DNA from: a virus | Virus record (IMG/VR): IMGVR_UViG_3300033148_002693 | Span: 34,717 to 98,716 of that record | Reading direction: 5' to 3' (one strand) | Length of the DNA: 64,000 nt | In this document: one piece after another, positions 58,645 through 64,000 of the stretch | Position numbering within the stretch: the first letter of the stretch is position 1 | Layout: the number at the start of each line of letters is the position of its first letter | The notes under the pieces: generated by a model | Databases searched by the model: none | Told to the model about the DNA's origin: nothing | What the model saw: only the letters and a program-made list of their open reading frames with translations | Position numbers and translations under genes: made by a program

Positions 58645-58997
58645 ACGCGCCAGACATCATCAGGTACTACAGTGAACGGGGGTTAGTGTGGCCGAAGGAT
58701 GCCTTCGAGGCGTTGGCCTGGGCGCATACGGAGCTTGGTGAAGTCTATGAATTGTTGCTGGCACGCAAGGATTGGGTTCGAAACAATCCTGGTGATATAG
58801 AAGAATTCTCCCCGGTCAGGTTTGCGGAAGAGCTTGGTGACGTATTGATGATGGTTGTTGTTGCTGGTTTGGTCGAGAATGTTGACCCGTTCATTGCATT
58901 GCAACGGAAGATGGAGAGAAAATTACATGAGTTATCTACAGCGGATAGCGATGTTGACGGACAATGTGAGGATGTTGCGGGCGATCTTGGTCCGTGA
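58641..58997 (+). CDS. MazG-like NTP pyrophosphohydrolase
   Basis: 118 residues, GTG start. AWAHTELGEVYELLLARKDW and FAEELGDVLMMVVVAG give the EE..xxE and ExxD metal sites of MazG-like enzymes, which cut nucleoside triphosphates and are common in phages. Acidic tail. Confidence 0.7.
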   Translation: MNAPDIIRYYSERGLVWPKDAFEALAWAHTELGEVYELLLARKDWVRNNPGDIEEFSPVRFAEELGDVLMMVVVAGLVENVDPFIALQRKMERKLHELSTADSDVDGQCEDVAGDLGP

Positions 58998-59223
58998 GGT
59001 AACTTGCACAAAGTTGCAGAAGCAGAAGGACAGGAAGTGGTTGCTGGAGAATTATGGGGATTTGAGCGAAGAAGCGATGAGGAAGAAGGTCGTGCGATTG
59101 AACAGAGAGGTTCATGATCTTTGGAAGATGCATAATAGGGAAAGATACCATGACTACAAAGAAGAATCAATGGTCGGAAGTGTACGTAGAGCCAGGTATG
59201 TCGGTAAGGGCTATCACATCTAA
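58927..59223 (+). CDS. 98-residue basic helical protein
   Basis: ATG 58927, overlapping genes on both sides by about 70 bases. Basic helices (TKLQKQKDRKWLLENYGD, RKKVVRLNREVHDLWKM). The deep overlap is unusual. Unknown. Confidence 0.45.
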   Translation: MSYLQRIAMLTDNVRMLRAILVREVTCTKLQKQKDRKWLLENYGDLSEEAMRKKVVRLNREVHDLWKMHNRERYHDYKEESMVGSVRRARYVGKGYHI

Positions 59224-59827
59224 CAAAGTTCTTGAGGTATTACATTCTGAGGTCAAACGTCAGGGGGTATCTGTTACTACTCGTGATGTGGCGAATCGGT
59301 TACAATGGAACCTTGACCGTGTACGTAGGCAGTTGAAGAAGTTGGTTGATGAGGGCGTTGTTTGCTTTACTGGCAATGAATCGCTGGCCACATGGTGGGT
59401 TGACGATTTTAAGATGATCGACAATATTCCAGAATTAAGTTTTGACGATATGTCTTTGGAGGCCCTCAGCGACAGGGTTGCTTTGCTGATGGGATGGAGG
59501 ACGGTTCACCACCCTATACTGAAATACGAGTGGGTTGATGTCGATGGGCTGTCAACAGGGTATAATGGGGTTTGGTCGATATGGAATCCAGTCCTTGATA
59601 CTCCGTTCTACATCGGGCAGGCGGTGAAGGTTTGGGAATGGCTTGAAACCAATTGCCCGGAGGGAATTTACGACTTCGAGGTCGCCTACGTTGGCGATAG
59701 TAGAGGGGATTGGTGGGTTTGCTTCTACTCTGAGCAATTGGAAAGTTGTATCGAGTTCTACGGGGACTTTGGTGAAGTGATTTGCAAGGCGATGGTCAGG
59801 GCCGTCACTTTGGCTTCTGGTAATTGA
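59150..59827 (+). CDS. Winged-helix protein with C-terminal ABA-sandwich-like domain
   Basis: 225 residues from ATG 59150. KRQGVSVTTRDVANRLQWNLDRVRRQLKKLVDEGVV is a winged helix. The C-terminal part (DFEVAYVGDSRGDWWVCFY and AMVRAVTLA) fits the phage ABA sandwich pattern. Could be a fused regulator. Confidence 0.55.
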   Translation: MTTKKNQWSEVYVEPGMSVRAITSNKVLEVLHSEVKRQGVSVTTRDVANRLQWNLDRVRRQLKKLVDEGVVCFTGNESLATWWVDDFKMIDNIPELSFDDMSLEALSDRVALLMGWRTVHHPILKYEWVDVDGLSTGYNGVWSIWNPVLDTPFYIGQAVKVWEWLETNCPEGIYDFEVAYVGDSRGDWWVCFYSEQLESCIEFYGDFGEVICKAMVRAVTLASGN

Positions 59828-59839
59828 AATGGGACTGTC

Positions 59840-60220
59840 ATGACATTGTATGTAGAGTATGTAGATGAAAACAAATTCAGGGTTCATGATGCTTACAGGC
59901 TTCCAGGGGCGAATGTTTGTGATGTCGTAGTCGAGACTATAAACGATCTTGGAGATACTGTAGAACTCGTACTGTCAGGTGGTAGCAAGGGACTGAGAGC
60001 ACGTGTATACGATGGTAGGATGTTTTCAACAATTGTCGGTTCAGACCCAGGCGTGATGTTGTACCACGCCGTTGATCAACTGATGTTTTTCAAAATGATG
60101 CCTTATATAGATTATATAGATGTAGAGTTTGTGACAGGGATTGTTAGATGGGTAGGAAGGTCGGAACCGTGGTGGATTAGATTATTGAATAGATGGGGGA
60201 GCAAACATGGGAAATTTTAA
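59840..60220 (+). CDS. Hypothetical 126-residue protein
   Basis: Strand-rich (TLYVEYVDENKFRVHDAYRL, TVELVLSGGSKGLRARVYD) with a basic end. Overlaps the next peptide. Unknown. Confidence 0.5.
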   Translation: MTLYVEYVDENKFRVHDAYRLPGANVCDVVVETINDLGDTVELVLSGGSKGLRARVYDGRMFSTIVGSDPGVMLYHAVDQLMFFKMMPYIDYIDVEFVTGIVRWVGRSEPWWIRLLNRWGSKHGKF

Positions 60221-60293
60221 GCAAGTCGGTAAGGTTGAGGGTGTCAAGCTCTATACATGTGAATGTGATGGATGCCGGCGTAATGTGCCGTGA
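60207..60293 (+). CDS. 28-residue Cys peptide
   Basis: MGNFKQVGKVEGVKLYTCE then CDGCRRNVP: three Cys. Very small; uncertain. Confidence 0.35.
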   Translation: MGNFKQVGKVEGVKLYTCECDGCRRNVP

Positions 60294-60317
60294 TTTGAGA
60301 TTGAATTGTAATTGTCA

Positions 60318-60467
60318 ATGTATCCGAGATATGCAGATGATGAGGCGTGGTATCGGTATCTCTGTTATAGCTGTGTGGCCGGAAAGAGTTTAGCGCGTAG
60401 GCGGTTTGTAGATATGCTCACAGAGGCAGATGAGATAAAACGAGTAGAACATGAGGTACTAGAGTGA
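60318..60467 (+). CDS. 49-residue hypothetical peptide
   Basis: MYPRYADDEAWYRYLCYSC then KSLARRRF and an acidic helix. CYSC could bind metal. Unknown. Confidence 0.4.
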   Translation: MYPRYADDEAWYRYLCYSCVAGKSLARRRFVDMLTEADEIKRVEHEVLE

Positions 60468-60473
60468 GGGGAC

Positions 60474-60695
60474 ATGAATCACACAGTAGAACCGTGGGCG
60501 GCGGGAGTGGATCGACACATTAAGGCGGACGGGATGGTGATAGGCCGCTTCTTTTCGCCGGATGACTTAGCGCGTGCGCTGGCCTGCGTGAATGCCTGCG
60601 TGGGGTTGAGCGATGAGGAGCTAGAGTCTATCACAGAGCTTGGCGGCGTGAAGGTGCATATGGAGACATTGGAGGCCGAGATTGATGCCCAATAA
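60474..60695 (+). CDS. Small conserved phage protein, VNAC type, paralogue 2
   Basis: 73 residues. ALACVNACVGLSDEELESITELGG matches the protein at 48168. Start after GAGGGGAC. Duplicated family, unknown role. Confidence 0.6.
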   Translation: MNHTVEPWAAGVDRHIKADGMVIGRFFSPDDLARALACVNACVGLSDEELESITELGGVKVHMETLEAEIDAQ

Positions 60696-60939
60696 TACCT
60701 GGGACGTTTGCGAGGTGTGCGGCGTAGAAGTGACAAAGACACACGACGGTATGTGTGCTGTCTGTGCATTCATGGCCGAACAGGTAGAGGCCGGCGCGCT
60801 GAAGCTGGTGGCGGAGTTTAGGGATTGCCCGACATGCGGCACGCCGTGTCGCGTCGTGGTCGATGACATCGGATGCGGACTAGCGCAGATGCACTATGAG
60901 CCTATTAAGGCGGAGGGTGACGATGAAATCTTGGGATAA
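60685..60939 (+). CDS. Zinc-ribbon protein with two CxxC pairs
   Basis: 84 residues from ATG 60685. WDVCEVCGVEV, GMCAVCAFM and DCPTCGTPC: three pairs, so probably two zinc sites or one plus a spare. Acidic tail. Overlaps both neighbours. Confidence 0.55.
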   Translation: MPNNTWDVCEVCGVEVTKTHDGMCAVCAFMAEQVEAGALKLVAEFRDCPTCGTPCRVVVDDIGCGLAQMHYEPIKAEGDDEILG

Positions 60940-61291
60940 GCTGACACACAATGAGATCGACGCGCTAAGTGGCAATGAACTATCGCGTGCGGTATGGATG
61001 GCGATGGGGGTGCATGGATATATTCTACCCGATGATTTGGTGATATATATTGCTCAGGATAAGACGCGGAGCGTTTGGCATTCCCACGAAGACGCGAACC
61101 AGGCGCTAGAGGTGTGGGGTGCGCTGCTAGAGATTGATGATGATTTCTATTTGGTTATGGATAGCGAAGATGGAATCAATATCTATCATCGCTATTCGTT
61201 TCCGGCGATTGGCAGTGGTACATTCTGCGAAACAATATACCGCGCGTATCTGAAAGCACGGCAATGTGAGCGTGATGATAACGTTTTGTGA
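60923..61291 (+). CDS. Phage ABA-sandwich-like protein
   Basis: 122 residues from ATG 60923 (GAGGGTGAC). Acidic; HSHEDANQALEVWGALLE, then SFPAIGSGTFCETIYRAYLKAR follows the ABA sandwich layout, with E-xx-x-RAYLKA at the end. Unknown role. Confidence 0.6.
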   Translation: MKSWDKLTHNEIDALSGNELSRAVWMAMGVHGYILPDDLVIYIAQDKTRSVWHSHEDANQALEVWGALLEIDDDFYLVMDSEDGINIYHRYSFPAIGSGTFCETIYRAYLKARQCERDDNVL

Positions 61292-61466
61292 ACAGCTAGA
61301 GATTATCCGCGATTTGGTTGATAATGCGTTGAGCAAGGATTTACAGAACGATGCGATGCGCCGGCTGATATTGTTGGGATTGGAGGAGGAGTGCGAGACG
61401 CTGGCTGAAATTGACTTTGAGGCGTGGCTTGCCGAACACCCAGAGGAGTTGAATGATGCTAACTAA
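61266..61466 (+). CDS. 66-residue acidic helical protein
   Basis: GTG 61266, overlapping the preceding gene. EECETLAEIDFEAWLAEHPEEL. Unknown. Confidence 0.45.
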   Translation: MSVMITFCEQLEIIRDLVDNALSKDLQNDAMRRLILLGLEEECETLAEIDFEAWLAEHPEELNDAN

Positions 61467-61644
61467 CACAGATAAGGTATTGCTAGAATGGCGCTATCCA
61501 GATATTGATATGCTCAGGGCATTTGTGTATGACCTGGAGAGCATGGTAGAATCTCCTACCATTGATGACCAGGATGTAAGAGAATGGGCCGCCGACGTAT
61601 TCGCAGATGGCATTGAGAACTATCAGCCAATGAAGGAGGCTTGA
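61456..61644 (+). CDS. 62-residue acidic protein
   Basis: ATG 61456 (second of two). Helices (MLRAFVYDLESMVES, REWAADVFADGIENY). Overlaps neighbours by 4-11 bases. Unknown. Confidence 0.45.
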   Translation: MLTNTDKVLLEWRYPDIDMLRAFVYDLESMVESPTIDDQDVREWAADVFADGIENYQPMKEA

Positions 61645-61646
61645 CA

Positions 61647-61865
61647 ATGACTGAGGATGAACGAACCGTACTGGCGTATGTGGCCGATGTGGTGAATGGC
61701 GTGAGGGATTGCGGGCATATTTTGGGTGTTGCTACACCTGTCAAGATGGTGTTTCCCGATATTGCCCACTTCGCAACCGTCGTTGATGCTCTTGTGCGGC
61801 TAGACGGGGAAGCGATGAGGCGCGAGGCAAACGCCGAACGCTCGGAGGCATCTCGCGATGGCTAA
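61647..61865 (+). CDS. 72-residue hypothetical protein
   Basis: ATG 61647 or 61653 after AAGGAGG. TVLAYVADVVNGVRDCGH, with an Arg/Glu-rich end. Unknown. Confidence 0.45.
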   Translation: MTEDERTVLAYVADVVNGVRDCGHILGVATPVKMVFPDIAHFATVVDALVRLDGEAMRREANAERSEASRDG

Positions 61866-61980
61866 CCGCAAGTGTAAGGTTTGTGGCAAGCCGGTTGCAG
61901 GGAGCCGCGGTGCCTGGGTGAGCATTGGCGAAGTTGTGGGCTGGATATATTGGGCATGTATGCCGAAGGGGGAGCGATGA
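61858..61980 (+). CDS. 40-residue zinc-knuckle peptide
   Basis: MANRKCKVCGKPVAGSRG then WACMPKGER: CxxC plus a distant Cys. Overlaps on both sides. Confidence 0.45.
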   Translation: MANRKCKVCGKPVAGSRGAWVSIGEVVGWIYWACMPKGER

Positions 61981-62189
61981 AATTCGATTATCGTATATTG
62001 GGGTATATCCTGTTTTGGAGTGGTATTATTCTGCTATTCCCATATATCATTGAAAATGCTGTCCGCTTGTTTGGTGAAGTATTCTATGGCTGGGAGTATT
62101 ACGATAAAATCATACCGTCAATACCGTCAGTTCCATTGTTCGATTGTTTGATTGGGTTGTATCTTCTGAGATGGAAGGGGGAGCAATGA
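61977..62189 (+). CDS. 70-residue membrane protein
   Basis: ATG 61977 overlapping the preceding stop. Hydrophobic LGYILFWSGIILLFPYII, then a second weaker helix (LFDCLIGLYLLRW). Unknown. Confidence 0.5.
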   Translation: MKFDYRILGYILFWSGIILLFPYIIENAVRLFGEVFYGWEYYDKIIPSIPSVPLFDCLIGLYLLRWKGEQ

Positions 62190-62314
62190 AGTTTGTTAAA
62201 TATGAGAGTGAATTCATCAAGGATATACTCGCATCACATAGCACGCAGAGTTACCCGTTTACATTCATTGGCCTGAAAGTATTTGGTGGATTCTACATTA
62301 TTTATCTGGTGTAG
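62186..62314 (+). CDS. 42-residue hypothetical peptide
   Basis: MKFVKYESEFIKDILASHS then PFTFIGLKVFGGFYIIYLV, with a hydrophobic end. Overlaps the previous gene. Confidence 0.4.
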   Translation: MKFVKYESEFIKDILASHSTQSYPFTFIGLKVFGGFYIIYLV

Positions 62315-62347
62315 ATTAAATCGCAGAAAGCCCTATAGAGAGGGGGA

Positions 62348-62731
62348 ATGATTGTGGATGGACTGAGAGAAGCGGCGCGGGCGGTGATTGATGAAGTATC
62401 ACTTGATCCTGACGCAACGGACGCGGAGGGCAGGGATTGGTACTGGCTATCAGGCGAGGTGCTAGAGCAACTTCGCGACGCCCTGGCAGGGCCGGAATGG
62501 ACAAGCGTCGATGACGCGTTGCCGGATGCCGAGGGTGATTATCTGACCTGTTATGCTATTCATCGCCCATCGCAATATCAGAGATATACAATCAACCCAT
62601 TCATTTATGAACGAAGCTGGGATGGCGTATTAGCCGAGCATGAACCAGGTAGATTCCGATATGCCTGTACGCATTGGATGCGAATTGATTGGCCGAAGTG
62701 GCCTGACCCGCCGGAGGTGGACAATGGATAA
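62348..62731 (+). CDS. DUF551-like protein, paralogue 3
   Basis: 127 residues. EWTSVDDALPDAEGDYLTCYA and HWMRIDWPKWPDPPE match the DUF551 order of the two proteins near 38 kb. Start after AGAGGGGGA. Confidence 0.65.
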   Translation: MIVDGLREAARAVIDEVSLDPDATDAEGRDWYWLSGEVLEQLRDALAGPEWTSVDDALPDAEGDYLTCYAIHRPSQYQRYTINPFIYERSWDGVLAEHEPGRFRYACTHWMRIDWPKWPDPPEVDNG

Positions 62732-62801
62732 GCTCTTCTCGGATTGGGCGATGTGGGCGACGCTCATAGGCTTCTGCTTGTGGCGGCACTGGCATTCGTG
62801 A
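62724..62801 (+). CDS. 25-residue hydrophobic peptide
   Basis: MDKLFSDWAMWATLIGFCLW then RHWHS. Overlaps the DUF551 stop. Possible tiny membrane peptide. Confidence 0.35.
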   Translation: MDKLFSDWAMWATLIGFCLWRHWHS

Positions 62802-62820
62802 TAGTGGGTGACGGGTTGGG

Positions 62821-63153
62821 ATGGTGGGAATGACCGTGCTCCTGGCCCTTATGATGACGCCGCCGTTTGATTCGATGCGCGTGGGCTATGCCATGTTTAG
62901 CGTGTCGGCATACGTTGATGACCCGATATATGGTAACATCGCGGCGTCCGGTGCGCTTTTGCGCGAGGGCGATTGCGCGTGTGGCCCTGGCTATCCGTTC
63001 GGTACAGTGTTCGCATTGCCGGATCGTGTCGTGATATGTCGCGATAGGGGCGGCGCGATAACAGATGGGCATATCGATGTTTACACTCGGAGCAAGGCGT
63101 GGGCATTGGATGTGTGGGGCCGGCGACGATTGCCGGCGGTGGTAGTGAGGTGA
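62821..63153 (+). CDS. Secreted 3D-type barrel protein
   Basis: 110 residues. Hydrophobic start (VLLALMMTPPF), then GYPFGTVFALPDRVVICRDRGGAITDGHIDVYTRSKAWALDVWGRRRLPAVVV: the D..G..I...HiDvY...A...G pattern of 3D/MltA-like barrel domains that act on peptidoglycan. Could be a lytic or wall-binding enzyme. Confidence 0.55.
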   Translation: MVGMTVLLALMMTPPFDSMRVGYAMFSVSAYVDDPIYGNIAASGALLREGDCACGPGYPFGTVFALPDRVVICRDRGGAITDGHIDVYTRSKAWALDVWGRRRLPAVVVR

Positions 63154-63155
63154 GA

Positions 63156-63467
63156 ATGATGCGAGTGAAAGTGGAAGCGAGTGAGCCTTGGGAAACGGAA
63201 TATGGCTGGGAGGAGGTGGTTTGCGAAAGCGTGAAAGATTATCCAATGGCTCCGCGCTGGGCAAGGGAGATATTGGAAGTCGCCGGTCAGTTGTTCGATC
63301 AGGGGATAGAGAAGGATTTGATCGTCAGGGCGATGACGGGGCGAGTGGTTTTCCGGGAGTACGTGATATTGAAGTTAGCGTCGATGGCGGAGCCGGAAAA
63401 GAAGCGCTTTTTGGCCTCGGCGGCATCCAAGAAAAGAAAGATGGCAGGTGACGGAAATGACGAATGA
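63156..63467 (+). CDS. Hypothetical 103-residue protein
   Basis: ATG 63156 or 63159. Helical second half (AREILEVAGQLFDQGIEKDLIV) and a basic end (ASKKRKMAGDG). Unknown. Confidence 0.5.
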   Translation: MMRVKVEASEPWETEYGWEEVVCESVKDYPMAPRWAREILEVAGQLFDQGIEKDLIVRAMTGRVVFREYVILKLASMAEPEKKRFLASAASKKRKMAGDGNDE

Positions 63468-63756
63468 GCAGTTGCGAATCTTGCTGGAGGCTTGGCATAG
63501 ACTGTTTTGTGGCAAGTTGGAGGAGTTGAACAGGGCCTTGGCTGTGATTGCGGAGCTGGAACAGCACATAGATTGGGCTTGGGTCGGAGAGGAGCCGGTG
63601 AGTGTGACGGAATTGATGTTTGCCCCTTTTAATCGCCATGAGACTGATAAGTGGCGCATGGTACCAAATGGTGAGGTGGTTGTGCTGGATGGTATGCGCG
63701 AGTTTCAGGATATGCTGGCCGATGCGGTTGCAGAGTTGCCGGCGGAAGGTGACTGA
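63457..63756 (+). CDS. Hypothetical 99-residue protein
   Basis: ATG 63457 (GTG 63448 possible), overlapping the previous gene. Helical (RLFCGKLEELNRALAVIAELEQ), then mixed. Unknown. Confidence 0.45.
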   Translation: MTNEQLRILLEAWHRLFCGKLEELNRALAVIAELEQHIDWAWVGEEPVSVTELMFAPFNRHETDKWRMVPNGEVVVLDGMREFQDMLADAVAELPAEGD

Positions 63757-63758
63757 TT

Positions 63759-63935
63759 GTGCAAATCGTCGAGGATTTCAAAAGCGTATATTTCTGTGCT
63801 CTTGGGTTCCACGATTGGCGCTATGAGTTGGTGTGCAATCGCTGGCTGAAGGCGGAGTTGCGGCGGGTGTGCCGGCGGTGCGGCAAGGTTCAGACTCTGT
63901 CATTCGAGGTGGTGATGGATCGGGGCGAAAAATGA
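63759..63935 (+). CDS. 58-residue zinc-knuckle protein
   Basis: GTG 63759. YFCALGFHDWRYELVCNRW then RVCRRCGKVQT: Cys/His pairs of a small ribbon. Overlaps the last gene. Confidence 0.45.
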   Translation: MQIVEDFKSVYFCALGFHDWRYELVCNRWLKAELRRVCRRCGKVQTLSFEVVMDRGEK

Positions 63936-64000
63936 GGACGGCAGCGCAGATGGTGTATGAAGCAGCCGGCAGGCGTTGGAATTTATCGAGGCTGAGATAC
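63932..64000 (+). CDS. Partial gene running off the right edge
   Basis: ATG 63932 overlaps the preceding stop. Visible: MRTAAQMVYEAAGRRWN, basic helix. Too short to name. Confidence 0.4.
   Translation, partial: MRTAAQMVYEAAGRRWNLSRLRY

Noticed and set aside
1-64000. Integrase, attachment site or host flanks that would show an integrated prophage
   Set aside because: None seen; the serine recombinases belong to IS607 elements, not to a phage integration module.

Overview
The window looks like an internal piece of a double-stranded DNA tailed phage with a long non-contractile tail (siphovirus-like), or of an integrated or assembled copy of one. Every gene I can support lies on the + strand. 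Genes are tightly packed with ATGA-type overlaps, and no stretch longer than 300 bases lacks a feature. The terminase, portal and capsid genes are not here and presumably lie upstream of base 1. No integrase, CRISPR array or rRNA is visible. Proline/threonine-rich linkers of the PTPTATP type on exported proteins (bases 2195-2872 and 22111-23967) are common in secreted proteins of Chloroflexota (Anaerolineae-like), so I infer a host from that group with modest confidence.

Layout. Bases 1-25,900 hold the late (morphogenesis) operon: the end of a GT2 glycosyltransferase, a DUF1360-like membrane protein, a metallophosphoesterase, head-tail connector genes, a tail terminator, two GT4 glycosyltransferases, the tail tube, two chaperone-like genes, a 1,890-residue tape measure, an inserted ribbon-helix-helix/TnpB pair, distal tail proteins, a separately regulated exported glycosidase-like protein, and a cluster of small membrane proteins that may include the holin. 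A strong intrinsic terminator at 25,874-25,907 closes it.

Bases 26,000-38,500 hold mostly small genes behind near-consensus sigma-70 promoters: HNH, SWIM zinc finger, ParB-like, a HARP-like fragment, a lone MutS domain I, a J-domain protein and DUF551 paralogues. They also hold a two-copy inverted-repeat-bounded element, a tRNA-like sequence without a normal anticodon arm, and another structured RNA candidate. Bases 38,483-38,690 encode what looks like an orphan non-coding RNA with its own promoter, a pseudoknot and a terminator.

Bases 38,700-57,300 carry replication and recombination functions: a winged-helix replication protein, DnaB-like helicase, CHC2/TOPRIM primase, DEDD exonuclease and RuvC-like resolvase. 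They are interrupted by two diverged IS607-family elements (tnpA plus tnpB), each with the same kind of extra small gene and the same promoter. An HslV/proteasome-like Ntn hydrolase directly follows the second element. Bases 57,300-64,000 are a string of very small accessory genes (zinc ribbons, membrane peptides, MazG-like, and barrel-type secreted proteins).

How it fits together: the late genes build and decorate the particle, while the right half replicates DNA and adjusts host processes. Recurrent palindromes (GTTTTACNGTAAAAC at four places) and shared promoter architecture suggest a phage-encoded regulatory circuit. Three separate TnpB nucleases with intact RuvC residues make this an unusually TnpB-rich genome. 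All functional calls are from reading motifs; no database search was possible.
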